Positions 33,686 to 47,167 are shown, numbered from the stretch's first letter. The stretch is 64,000 bases of DNA from Sophora flavescens (GCA_030762895.1 JAUPTC010000020.1:310001-374000); one strand, 5' to 3'. Numbers and translations are program-made. The notes: generated by a model not told the origin, from the letters alone.

Positions 33686-34674
33686 AAAACTTGACAGCGG
33701 GTAGAGCGTGCGCTCTGCGATTCCGGCAAGTGTACCGGTCTGTCGTCAAGTAATAAAAGATATCGAACCCACAGAGACTGGGTTCCCGAATCGCAATTAA
33801 TTTCGAATTGAGTGAATCTGGACTTTTTAGAGGATTTTTATGTTTTGAGTAAAAAGGGTTTTGAATTTGAAATTTAAAAGATAGATGAGCAGAAAACAAT
33901 TAAAACAGAAAACAAATCTTTTTGAGGTTTTGATCTAAATGGATTCCTAGGGATTTGGGTTACCTTTGAGGCTGTTTATGTTGCTAATCTGATTTACCTT
34001 TGTTGATTAACGAAATTGCCTTGAAGGCGAGTTTATCCTCTAATAGCTTAAGCTCCCTCTCGGGTTACAAAAGCCGTGCCCAATTGACCCGACCCCTACT
34101 CTCGTGGTAGTCGATCCCAGATTAGACCCTTTGCGCCTCGTGATTTCAGTCCCAAGTCTGACTTCTATAGGTCCGACACCTAAGTTCACCGCTAGGTTCC
34201 TCCTTAGAATGTCTCAGTCATGTAAATAACCTAAGTTCACAGCTAGGTTCCTCCTTAGAATATCCACGTCTCGTTGATAAGTGGCCGCCGGACTTTATGA
34301 GTGAAACACACTAGAAATCCTAAGTTCACCGCTAGGTTCCTCCTGAGAACGTCTACGTCACGCAAATAAGCGGTCGCCGAATTTACGAGTGATTAACACG
34401 CTAGAAATCAGATCTAAAACAATAACGAAATCAACAACGATTTTACATCAAATCAACAACATTTACAAAACTCGGGCAGAGCCCCAATCCCTAGAAACAA
34501 ACTACTACTCCAGTCTTGCCATGGAGATGACAAGCTGGGTTGACAACATAGTGAAAATCAGAAAAGAGAAGAGAGGAGGAGAAGAGAGATCTATGCCTAG
34601 AGTCCTTCTATGTGTGTACAAGTCTAAGATGATGGATGTGTATCCTTCATCCTATGATCTGATGCCTTGATCCT

Positions 34675-34682
34675 TATTTATA
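34675..34682 (-). promoter_or_regulatory. TATA box, 5' LTR of element B
   Basis: CTATAAATAAGG on the - strand. It is the expected promoter of the gag-protease transcript; the leader would cross the three CTAAGTTCACC repeats. Confidence 0.6.
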
Positions 34683-34756
34683 GAAATTGGGAAGTTAGAG
34701 TCTCAATCCAACTCAAAATCTGATCTATTTCGGTTGCTTCTGATCCAAGTAATGCA

Positions 34757-35060
34757 CGCCACGCTGCGTGATGGCCATCACGACCAGGCCGTGACGGATT
34801 CCTTTCGCCGCGGTTTTGTCAAACCCCGGCCTCTCGCGTGGCGAGCCTATGCTCGTGTCGCGAGCCCTCTGTTCATGGACGTGTTCTGAATCACGGCCGT
34901 GGCCATGATGGTCTCTCGACTTGTGGTGGTCTTAGGTCACGGCCGTGATGGATATCACCTGCTAGGCCGTGATGCACTCGACTTCACCTTTGTTATTTTT
35001 CAGTTTTGCTCGATCATGGCCGTGATGGGCATCACGGCTAGGCCGTGATGGGCTCTGTTT
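34757..35060. repeat. CG-rich palindromic word array in element B 5' LTR
   Basis: Copy of the array at 28857-29156, upstream of the TATA box on the - strand. Several words are altered relative to the other copy at CTG sites (for example TCTCGAC for TCTGAC near 34914). Confidence 0.85.
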
Positions 35061-35275
35061 GGCTCATTTTCTGCACTTTTAAATCTCCATCTTCATCCAA
35101 ACTTCATCATCGTTGATCTTGAGCATTTTACCCTTGATTTCTGCAAAACAACACACGAAAACCGCCTTACCCATTCCAAAGGAAAATTAACCTAAAATCT
35201 AATAAAAATATGCCTAAACTACATGAAAATGCATGCAAAATGATAGACAAAGATGATGTGAAATCACACTCATCA

Positions 35276-35280
35276 AGGAA
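35276..35280. other. Target site duplication AGGAA, right side of element B
   Basis: Matches 10835-10839. The satellite monomer resumes with CATCATGG. Confidence 0.95.
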
Positions 35281-38200
35281 CATCATGGACTGCGCACTGA
35301 TCCGTGCCAAAGAACTCGGGACCCAATTTAGCTTGATTTTAGCCTAATTTAACAATTCTTGTGATACCTGAAATTATAGGTCTCTTCCCTATCTTTCTAG
35401 GGACAACAAGATCACCAAAATCCGATATATGTAGCTTAAGTTATGCTCTGCGCAAGTCATCAAGGTCAAGATATGTGAAAAATCCAAAAATAAACAATGT
35501 TTAACAATTAAGCCCAATTAAGAAAAATAATGTAAAAGCAAAAACAATGATTGTAAAAGTTGTCTAATTTTCGTCTCTCTCTGGCTTGAGCGGCTGTAAA
35601 CTACTATTTATCCTCATTAATCCAGACCTAACCCTATACAAAATTAAGGGCCTCTGAATAAGCTTTCCAACAAGGTATTATAGGCCTTAATTGGGCTTAA
35701 GATGTGAAGTTAGGCCCATTTAAGTGAATGAACATCATGGACTGCGCACTGATCCGCGTAAGAGAACTCGGGACCCAATTTAGCCTTGACTTTGGCCTAA
35801 TTTGAGAATTCTTGTGAAATCTGAAATAGTAGGGCCCTTCCTTATCTTTCTAGGGACAGCAAGATCACCAAAATTCGATATCTGTAGCACTAGTTATGCT
35901 CTGCGCAAGGCAACAAGGTCAGGATGAGTGAAAAATCCGAAAATTAACAATGTTTAGCAATTAAGCCCAATAATGTAAAACCAAAAACAATGATTGTAAA
36001 AGTTGTCTAATTTCCGTCTCTCTCTAGCTTGTGCGGCTGCAAACAGCTATTGATGCTTAATAATCCTGACTTAACCCTAGACCAAATTAAGGGCCTCTGA
36101 ATAAGCTTTCCAACAAGGTATCATATGCCTTAATTGGGCTTAAGATGAGTATGTTCGGCCCATTTAAGTGAAGGAACATCATGGACTGCGTACTGATCCC
36201 TGCCAGAGAACTCGGGACCCAATTTAGCCTTGATTTTGACCTAATTTTACAAATCTTGTGAAACCTGAAATTGTAGGTCTCTTCTTTATCTTTCTAGGGA
36301 CAGCAAGATCACCAAAATCCGATATCTGTAGCTCTAGTTATGCTCTGCGCAAGGCAACAAGGTCAGGATAAGTGAAAAATCCAAATATTAACAATGTTTG
36401 GCAATTAAGCCCAGTAATGTAAAAGCAAAAACAATGATTGTAAAAGTTGTCTAATTTCCGTCTCTCTCTAGCTTGTGCGGCTGTAAACTGCTATTTATGC
36501 TTATTAATCCTGACCTAACCCTAGACCAAATTAAGGGCCTCTGAATAAGCTTTCCAACAAGGTATCATATGCCTTAATTGGTCTTAAGATGAGTAAGTCA
36601 GGTCCATTTAAGTGAAGGAACATCATGGACTGCGCACTGATCCGCTCCAGAGAACTCGGGACCCAATTTAGCCTTGATTTTGGCCTAATTTGACAATTCT
36701 TGTGAAACCTGAAATTGTAGGTCTCTTCCTTATCTTTCTAGGGACAGCAGGATCACCAAAATCCGATATCTGTAGCTCTAGTTATGCCATGCGTAAGGCA
36801 ACAAGGTCAGGATGACTGACAAATCCAAAAATTAACAATGTTTAGCATTTAAGCCCAATAATGTAAAAGAAAAAACAATGCTAGTAAAAGTTGTCTAATT
36901 TTCATCTCTCTCTGGCTTGTGCGACTCTAAACAGATATTTATGCTTATTAATCCTGACCTAACCCTAGACCAAATTAAAGGCCTCTGAATAAGCTTTCCA
37001 ACAAGGTATCATATGCCTTAATTGGGCTTCGGATGAGTAAGTTAGGCCCATTTAAGTGAAGGAACATCATGGACTGCGCACTAATCCGCACCAGAGGACT
37101 CGGGACCCAATTTAGCCATGATTTTGGCCTAATTTAACAATTCTTGTGATACCTGAAATTGTAGGTCTCTTCCCTATCTTTCTAGGGACAACAAGGTCAC
37201 CAAAATCCGATATATGTAGCTCAAGTTATGCTCTGCGCAAGTCATCTTGGTCCGGATGAGTGAAAAATCCAAAAATAAACAATGTTTAGCAATTAAGCCC
37301 AATTAAGCAAAATAATGTAAAAGCAAAAACAATGATTGTAAAAGTTGTCTAATTTTCGTCTCTCTCTGGCTTGAGCGATTGTAAACTACTATTTATCCTC
37401 ATTAATCCAGACCTAACCCTAGACCATATTAAGTGCCTCTGAATAAGCTTTCCAACAAGGTATCATATGCCTTAATTGGGCATAAGATGAGTAAGTTAGG
37501 CCCATTTAAGTGAAGGAACATCATGCACTGTGCACTGATCCGCGACAGAGAACTCGGGACCCCATTTAGCCTTGATTTTTGGCTAATTTGACAATTCTTG
37601 TGAAACCTCAAATTGTAGGTCTCTTCCCTATCTTTTTAGGGACAACAAGGTCACCAAAATCCGATATATGTAGCTCAAGTTATGCTCTGCGCAAGTCATC
37701 AAGGTCAAGATAAGTGAAAAATCCAAAAATAAATAATGTTTAGCAATTAAGCCCAATTAACAAAAATAATGTAAAAGCAAAAACAATGATTGTAAAAGTT
37801 GTCTAATTTCCGTCTCTCTCTGGCTTGTGCGGCTGTAAACTGCTATTTATCTTTATTAATCCAGACCTAACCCTAGACAAAATTAAGAGCCTCTGAATAA
37901 GCTTTCCAACAAGGTATCATATGCCTTAATTGGGCTTAAGATGAGTAAGTTAGGCCCAGTTAAGTGAAGGAACATCATGGATTGTGCACTGATCCGCGCC
38001 AGAGAACTCGGGACCCAATTTACCCTTGATTTTGGGCTAATTTTACAAATCTTGTGAAACCTGAAATTGTAGGTCTCTTCTTTATCTTTCTAGGGACAGC
38101 AAGATCACCAAAATCCGATATCTGTAGCTCTAGTTATGCTCTGCGCAAGGCAACAAGGTCAGGATAAGTGAAAAATCCAAAAATTAACAATGTTTGGCAA

Positions 38201-38398
38201 TTAAGCCCAGTAATGTAAAAGCAAAAACAATGATTGTAAAAGTTGTCTAATTTCCGTCTCTCTCTAACTTGTTCGGCTGTAAACTGCTATTTATGCTTAT
38301 TAATCCTGACCTAACCCTAGACCAAATTAAGGGCCTCTGAATAAGCTTTCCAACAAGGTATCATATGCCTTAATTGGTCTTAAGATGAGTAAGTTAGG

Positions 38399-41300
38399 TC
38401 CATTTAAGTGAAGGAACATCATGGACTGCGCACTCATCCGCTCCAGAGAACTCGGGACCCAATTTAGCCTTGATTTTGGCCTAATTTGACAATTCTTGTG
38501 AAACCTGAAATTGTAGGTCTCTTCTTTATCTTTCTAGGGAAAGCAGGATCACCAAAATCCGATATCTGTAGCTCTAGTTATGCCATGCGCAAGGCAACAA
38601 GGTCAGGATGACTGACAAATCCAAAAATTAACAATGTTTAGCATTTAAGCCCAATAATGTAAAAGAAAAAACGATGCTAGTAAAAGTTGTCTAATTTTCA
38701 TCTCTCTCTGGCTTGTGCGACTCTAAAGATATTTATGCTTATTAATCCTGACCTAACCCTAGACCAAATTAAAGGCCTCTGAATAAGCTTTCCAACAAGG
38801 TATCATATGCCTTAATTGGGCTTCGGATGAGTAAGTTAGGCCCATTTAAGTGAAGGAACATCATTGACTGCGCACTAATCCACACCAAAGGACTCGGGAC
38901 CCAATTTAGCCATGATTTTGGCCTAATTTAACAATTCTTGTGATACCTAAAATTGTAGGTCTCTTCCCTATCTTTCTAGGGACAAGGTCACCAAAATCCG
39001 ATATATGTAGCTCAAGTTATGCCCTGCGCAAGTCATCTTGGTCAGGATGAGTGAAAAATCCAAAAATAAACAATGTTTAGCAATTAAGCCCAATTAAGCA
39101 ACATAATGTAAAAGCAAAAACAATGATTGTAAAAGTTGTCTAATTTTCGTCTCTCTCTGGCTTGAGCGGTTGTAAACTACTATTTATCCTCATTAATCCA
39201 GACCTAACCCTAGACCATATTAAGGGCCTCTGAATAAGCTTTCCAACAAGGTATCATATGCCTTAATTGGGCATAAGATGAGTAAGTTAGGCCCATTTAA
39301 GTGAAGGAACATCATGGATCGTCACCTTCGATCCATGACAGAGAACTCGGGACCCAATTTAGCCTTGATTTTTGCCTAATTTGACAATTCTTGTGAAACC
39401 TCAAATTGTAAGTATCTTCCTTATCTTTCTAGGGACAGCAAGATCACCAATATCCAATATCTGTAGCTCTAGTTATGCTCTGCGTGAGGCAACAAGGTCA
39501 GGATGAGTGAAAAATCCGAAAATTAACAATGTTTAGCAATTAAGCCCAATTAAGCCCAATAATGTAAAAGAAAAAACAATGATTCTAAAAGATGTCTAAT
39601 TTCCATCTCTCTCTGGCTTGTGCTGCTCTAAACAACTATTTATGCTTATTAATCCTGACCTAACCCTAGACCAAATTAAGGGCCTCTGAATAAGCTTTCC
39701 AACATGGTATCATATGCCTTAATTGGGCTTAAGATGAGTAAGTTAGGCCCATTTAAGTGAAGGAACATCATGGACTGCGCACTGATCCGTGCCAAAGAAC
39801 TCGGGACCCAATTTAGCCTTGATTTTAGCCTAATTTAACTATTCTTGTGATACCTGAAATTGTAGGTCTCTTCCCTATCTTTCTAGGGACAACAAGATCA
39901 CCAAAATCCGATATATGTAGCTCAAGTTATGCTCTGCGCAAGTCATCAAGGTCAAGATAAGTGAAAAATCCAAAAATAAACAATGTTTAGCAATTAAGCC
40001 CAATTAAGAAAAATAATGTAATAGCAAAAACAATGATTGTAAAAGTTGTCTAATTTCCGTCTCTCTCTGGCTTGTGCGGCTGTAAACTGCTATTTATCTT
40101 TATTAATCCAGACCTAACCCTAGACAAAATTAAGAGCCTCTGAATAAGCTTTCCAACAATGTATCATAAGCCTTAATTGGGCTTAAGATGAGTAAGTTAG
40201 GCCCATTTAAGTGAAGGAACATCATGGATTGTGCACTCGATCCGCGCCGCAGAACTCGGGACCCAATTTACCCTTGATTTTGGGCTAATTTTACAAATCT
40301 TGTGAAACCTGAAATTGTAGGTCTCTTCTTTAACTTTCTAGGGACAGCAAGATCACCAAAATCCGATATCTGTAGTTCTAGTTATGCTCTGCGCAAGGCA
40401 ACAAGGTCAGGATAAGTGAAAAATCCAAAAATTAACAATGTTTGGCAATTAAGCCCAGTAATGTAAAAGCAAAAACAATGATTGTAAAAGTTGTCTAATT
40501 TCCGTCTCTCTCTAGCTTGTGCGGCTGTAAACTGCTATTTATGCTTATTAATCCTGACCTAACCCTAGACCAAATTAAGGGCCTCTGAATAAGCTTTCCT
40601 ATCATATGCCTTAATTGGTCTTAAGATGAGTAAGTTAGGTCCATTTAAGTGAAGGAACATCATGGACTGCGCACTGATCCGCTCCAGAGAACTCGGGACC
40701 CAATTTAGCCTTGATTTTGGCCTAATTTGACAATTCTTGTTAAACCTGAAATTGTAGGTCTCTTCTTTATCTTTCTAGGGAAAGCAGGATCACCAAAATC
40801 CGATATCTGTAGCTCTAGTTATGCCATGCGCAAGGCAACAAGGTCAGGATGACTGACAAATCCAAAAATTAACAATGTTTAGCATTTAAGCCCAATAATG
40901 TAAAAGAAAAAACGATGCTAGTAAAAGTTGTCTAATTTTCATCTCTCTCTGGCTTGTGCGACTCTAAAGATATTTATGCTTATTAATCCTGACCTAACCG
41001 TAGACCAAATTAAAGGCCTCTGAATAAGCTTTCCAACAAGGTATCATATGCCTTAATTGGGCTTCGGATGAGTAAGTTAGGCCCATTTAAGTGAAGGAAC
41101 ATCATTGACTGCGCACTAATCCACACCAAAGGACTCGGGACCCAATTTAGCCATGATTTTGGCCTAATTTAACAATTCTTGTGATACCTAAAATTGTAGG
41201 TCTCTTCCCTATCTTTCTAGGGACAAGGTCACCAAAATCCGATATATGTAGCTCAAGTTATGCCCTGCGCAAGTCATCTTGGTCAGGATGAGTGAAAAAT

Positions 41301-44300
41301 CCAAAAATAAACAATGTTTAGCAATTAAGCCCAATTAAGCAACATAATGTAAAAGCAAAAACAATGATTGTAAAAGTTGTCTAATTTTCGTCTCTCTCTG
41401 GCTTGAGCGGTTGTAAACTAATATTTATCCTCATTAATCCAGACCTAACCCTAGACCATATTAAGGGCCTCTGAATAAGCTTTCCAACAAGGTATCATAT
41501 GCCTTAATTGGGCATAAGATGAGTAAGTTAGGCCCATTTAAGTGAAGGAACATCATGGACTGTGCACTGATCCGCGACAGAGAACTCGGGACCCAATTTA
41601 GCCTTGATTTTTGCCTAATTTGACAATTCTTGTGAAACCTCAAATTGTAAGTATCTTCCTTATCTTTCTAGGGACAGCAAGATCACCAATATCCAATATC
41701 TGTAGCTCTAGTTATGCTCTGCGTGAGGCAACAAGGTCAGGATGAGTGAAAAATCCGAAAATTAACAATGTTTAGCAATTAAGCCCAATTAAGCCCAATA
41801 ATGTAAAAGAAAAAACAATGATTCTAAAAGATGTCTAATTTCCATCTCTCTCTGGCTTGTGCTGCTCTAAACAACTATTTATGCTTATTAATCCTGACCT
41901 AACCCTAGACCAAATTAAGGGCCTCTGAATAAGCTTTCCAACATGGTATCATATGCCTTAATTGGGCTTAAGATGAGTAAGTTAGGCCCATTTAAGTGAA
42001 GGAACATCATGGACTGCGCACTGATCCGTGCCAAAGAACTCGGGACCCAATTTAGCCTTGATTTTAGCCTAATTTAACTATTCTTGTGATACCTGAAATT
42101 GTAGGTCTCTTCCCTATCTTTCTAGGGACAACAAGATCACCAAAATCCGATATATGTAGCTCAAGTTATGCTCTGCGCAAGTCATCAAGGTCAAGATAAG
42201 TGAAAAATCCAAAAATAAACAATGTTTAGCAATTAAGCCCAATTAAGAAAAATAATGTAATAGCAAAAACAATGATTGTAAAAGTTGTCTAATTTCCGTC
42301 TCTCTCTGGCTTGTGCGGCTGTAAACTGCTATTTATCTTTATTAATCCAGACCTAACCCTAGACAAAATTAAGAGCCTCTGAATAAGCTTTCCAACAATG
42401 TATCATAAGCCTTAATTGGGCTTAAGATGAGTAAGTTAGGCCCATTTAAGTGAAGGAACATCATGGATTGTGCACTGATCCGCGCCAGAGAACTCGGGAC
42501 CCAATTTACCCTTGATTTTGGGCTAATTTTACAAATCTTGTGAAACCTGAAATTGTAGGTCTCTTCTTTAACTTTCTAGGGACAGCAAGATCACCAAAAT
42601 CCGATATCTGTAGTTCTAGTTATGCTCTGCGCAAGGCAACAAGGTCAGGATAAGTGAAAAATCCAAAAATTAACAATGTTTGGCAATTAAGCCCAGTAAT
42701 GTAAAAGCAAAAACAATGATTGTAAAAGTTGTCTAATTTCCGTCTCTCTCTAGCTTGTGCGGCTGTAAACTGCTATTTATGCTTATTAATCCTGACCTAA
42801 CCCTAGACCAAATTAAGGGCCTCTGAATAAGCTTTCCTATCATATGCCTTAATTGGTCTTAAGATGAGTAAGTTAGGTCCATTTAAGTGAAGGAACATCA
42901 TGGACTGCGTACTGATCCGCTCCAGAGAACTCGGGACCCAATTTAGCCTTGATTTTGGCCTAATTTGACAATTCTTGTGAAACCTGAAATTGTAGGTCTC
43001 TTCCTTATCTTTCTAGGGACAGCAGGATCACCAAAATCCGATATCTGTAGCTCTAGTTATGCCATGCGCAAGGCAACAAGGTCAGGATGACTGACAAATC
43101 CAAAAATTAACAATGTTTAGCATTTAAGCCCAATAATGTAAAAGAAAAAACAATGCTAGAAAAAGTTGTCTAATTTTCATCTCTCTCTGGCTTGTGCGAC
43201 TCTAAAGATATTTATGCTTATTAATCCTGACCTAACGCTAGACCAAATTAAAGGCCTCTGAATAAGCTTTCCAACAAGGTATCATATGCCTTAATTGGGC
43301 TTCGGATGAGTAAGTTAGGCCCATTTAAGTAAAGGAACAACATTGACTGCGCACTAATCCACACCAGAGGACTCGGGACCCAATTTAGCCATGATTTTGG
43401 CCTAATTTAACAATTCTTGTGATACCTGAAATTGTAGGTCTCTTCCCTATCTTTCTAGGGACAAGGTCACCAAAATCCGATATATGTAGCTCAAGTTATG
43501 TTCTGCGCAAGTCATCTTGGTCAGGATGAGTGAAAAATCCAAAAATAAACAATGTTTAGCAATTAAGCCCAATTAAGCAACATAATGTAAAAGCAAAAAC
43601 AATGATTGTAAAAGTTGTCTAATTTTCGTCTCTCTCTGGCTTGAGCGGTTAGAAACTATTATTTATCCTCATTAATCCAGACCTAACCCTAGACCATATT
43701 AAGGGCCTCTGAATAAGCTTTCCAACAAGGTATCATATTCCTTAATTGGGCGTAAGATGAGTAAGTTAGGCCCATTTAAGTGAAGGAACATCATGGACTG
43801 TGCGCTGATCCGCGACAGAGAACTCGGAACCCAATTTAGCCTTTATTTTTGCCTAATTTGACAATTCTTGTGAAACCTCAAATTGTAGGTATCTTCCTTA
43901 TCTTTCTAGGGACAGCAAGATCGCCAATATCCAATATCTGTAGCTCTAGTTATGCTCTGCGTGAGGCAACAAGGTCAGGATGAGTGAAAAATCCGAAAAT
44001 TAACAATGTTTAGCAATTAAGCCCAATTAAGCCCATTAATGTAAAAGAAAAAACATTGATTGTAAAAGATGTCTAATTTCCATCTCTCTCTGGCTTGTGC
44101 TGCTCTAAACAACTATTTATGCTTATTAATCCTGACCTAACCCTAGACCAAATTAAGGGCCTCTGAATAAGCTTTCCAACAAGGTATCATATGCCTTAAT
44201 TGGGCTTAAGATGAGTAAGTTAGGCCCATTTAAGTGAAGGAACATCATGGACTGCGCACTGATCCGTGCCAAAGAACTCGGGACCCAATTTAGCCTTGAT

Positions 44301-45122
44301 TTTAGCCTAATTTAACAATTCTTGTGATACCTGAAATTGTAGGTCTCTTCCCTATCTTTCTAGGGACAACAAGATCACCAAAATCCGATATATGTAGCTC
44401 AAGTTATGCTCTGCGCAAGTCATCAAGGTCAAGATAAGTGAAAAATCCAAAAATAAACAATGTTTAGCAATTAAGCCCAATTAAGAAAAATAATGTAAAA
44501 GCAAAAACAATGATTGTACAAGTTGTCTAAATTCCGTCTCTCTCTGGCTTGTGCGGCTGTAAACTGCTATTTATCTTTATTAATCCAGACCTAACCCTAG
44601 ACAAAATTAAGAGCCTCTGAATAAGCTTTCCAACATGGTATCATATGCCTTAATTGGGCTTAAGATGAGTAAGTTAAGCCCATTTAAGTGAAGGAACATC
44701 ATGGATTGTGCACTGATCCGCGCCAGAGAACTCGGGACCCAATTTACCGTTGATTTTGGGCTAATTTTACAAATCTTGTGAAAACTGAAATTGTAGGTCT
44801 CTTCTTTATCTTTCTAGAGACAGCAAGATCACCAAAATCCGATATCTGTAGCTCTAGTTATGCTCTGCGCAAGGCAACAAGGTCAGGATAAGTGAAAAAT
44901 CCAAAAATTAACAATGTTTGGGAATTAAGCCAAGTAATGTAAAAGCAAAAACAATGATTGTAAAAGTTGTCTAATTTCCGTCTCTCTCTAGCTTGTGCGG
45001 CTGTAAACTGCTATTTATGCTTATTAATCCTGACCTAACCCTAGACCAAATTAAGGGCCTCTGAATAAGCTTTCCAACAAGGTATCATATGCCTTAATTG
45101 GTCTTAAGATGAGTAAGTTAGG
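38399..45122 (+). repeat. Higher-order repeat: three units of five monomers (about 2.24 kb each)
   Basis: The diagnostic variant GGTCCATTT in place of GGCCCATTT occurs at 38399, 40640, 42878 and 45123, that is at steps of 2241, 2238 and 2245 bp. Other variants keep the same phase: CCACACCAAAGG or CCACACCAGAGG monomers near 38880, 41120 and 43360, and the deletion AAGCTTTCCTATCATATG near 40591 and 42829. A further unit is 47790-50036 (2247 bp). Between 45123 and 47790 the spacing is six monomers (2667 bp) and the order is broken. Confidence 0.85.
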
Positions 45123-47167
45123 TCCATTTAAGTGAAGGAACATCATGGACTGCGCACTGATCCGCTCCAGAGAACTCGGGACCCAATTTAGCCTTGATTT
45201 TGGCCTAATTTGACAATTCTTGTGAAACCTGAAATTGTAGGTCTCTTCCTTATCTTTCTAGGGACAGCAGGATCACCAAAATCCGATATCTGTAGCTCTA
45301 GTTATGCCATACGCAAGGCAACAAGGTCGGGATGACTGACAAATCCAAAAATTAACAATGTTTAGCATTTAAGCCCAATAATGTAAAAGAAAAAACAATG
45401 CTAGTAAAAGTTATCTAATTTTCATCTCTCTCTGGCTTGTGCGACTCTAAAGATATTTATGCTTATTAATCCTGACCTAACCCTAGACCAAATTAAAGGC
45501 CTCTGAATAAGCTTTCCAACAAGGTATCATATGCCTTAATTGGGCTTCGGATGAGTAAGTTAGGCCCATTTAAGTGAAGGAACATCATTGACTGTGCACT
45601 AATCCACACCAGAGGACTCGGGACCCAATTTAGCCATGATATTGGCCTAATTTAACAATTCTTGTGAAATTGTAGGTCTCTTCCTTATCTTTCTAGGGAC
45701 AGCAAGATCACCAAAATCCGATATCTGTAGCTCTAGTTATGCTCTGCGCAAGGCAACAAGATCAGGATGAGTGAAAAATACGAAAATTAACAATATTTAG
45801 CAATTATGCCCAATTAAGCCCAATAATGTAAAAGCAAACACAATGAATATAAAAGTTGTCTAATTTTCGTCTCTCTCTGGCTTGTGCGGCTGTAAACTGC
45901 TATTTATGCTTATAAATCGTGACCTAACCCTTGTCCAAATTAAGGACCTCTAAATAAGCTTTCCAACACGGTTTCATATGCCCTAATTGGGCTTAAGATG
46001 AGTAAGTTAGGCCCATTTAAGTGAAGGAACATCTTGGACTGCACACTGATCCGTGCCAGAGAACTCGGGACCCAATGTAGCCTGGATTTTGGCCTAATTT
46101 GATAATTCTTGTGAAACCTGAAATTGTAGGTCTCCTCCTTATCTTCCTAGGGAACCAAAGATCACCAAAATCCGATATATATAGCTCTAGTTATTCTCTG
46201 CGCAAGGCAACAAGGTCAGGATGAGTGAAAAATCCAAAAATTAACAATTTTAGCTATTAAGCCCAATAATGTAAAAGCAAAAACAATGATTGTAAAAGTT
46301 GTCTAATTTCCGCCTCTCTCTGGTTTGTGCGGCTGTAAACTGCTATTTATGTTTATTAATCCAGACCTAACCTTAGAAGAAATTAAGGGCCTCTGAATAA
46401 GCTTTCCAACAAGGTATCATATTCCTTAATTGGGCTTAAGATGAGTAAGTTAGACCCATTTAAGTGAAGGAACATCATGGACTGCACACTGATCCACGCC
46501 AGAGAACTCGGGACCCAATTTAGCTTTGATTTTGGCCTAATTTGACAATTCTTGTGAAACCTGACTTTGCAGGTCTCTTCCTATTCTTTCTAGGGACATC
46601 GAGATCACCAAAAGCCGAAATCTATAGCTGTAGTTACGCTCTACGCTAGGCAACAAGGTCAGGATGAGTGAAAAATCCGAAAATTAACAATGTTTAGAAA
46701 TTAAGCCCAATTAAGCCCAATAATGTAAAAACAAACACAATGATTGTAAAAGTTGTCTAATTTTCGTCTCTCTCAGGCTTGTGCGGCTGTAAACTGCTAT
46801 TTATGCTTATTAATCCTAACATAACCCTAGACCAAATTAAGGACCTCTGAATAAACTTTCCAACAAGGTATCATATGCCTTAATTGGGCTTAAGATGACC
46901 AAGTTAGGCCCATTTAAGAGAAGGAACATTATGCACTGCGTACTGATCCGCGCTAGAGAACTCGAGACCAAATTTAGCCTTGATTTTGGCCTAATTTGAC
47001 AATTCTTTTGACACCTGAAATTGTTGGTCTCTTCCTTGTCTTTCTAGGGACAGCAAGATCACCAAAATCTGATATCTGTAGCTCTAGTTATGCTCTGCGC
47101 AAGGCAACAAGGTCTGGATAAGTGAAAAATCCAAAAATTAACAATGTTTGGCAATTAAGCCCAGTAA

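Larger units (their letters stand above)
10840..35275 (-). mobile_element. Family B: non-autonomous Athila-like gag-protease retrotransposon, with nested element C
   Basis: The element is on the - strand: 5' LTR at 33692-35275, primer-binding site at 33668-33685, gag and protease at 31146-33526, non-coding 3' region, polypurine tract at 29373-29390, and 3' LTR at 28230-29372 plus 10840-11320, split by element C. The ends are TG...CA and the target duplication is AGGAA. Without C the element would be about 7.5 kb. Reverse transcriptase, RNase H and integrase are absent, as only about 1.8 kb of non-coding DNA separates the protease from the 3' LTR. Mobility would need polymerase from another element. 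Confidence 0.93.
33692..35275 (-). repeat. 5' LTR of element B
   Basis: This 1584-bp LTR begins TGACAGCGGG and ends CTCATCA on the + strand. It is uninterrupted and colinear with the split LTR, but lacks about 45 bp at 34135-34143 relative to it. It holds the TATA box (34675-34682) and palindromic array (34757-35060). The AGGAA target duplication follows. Confidence 0.93.
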
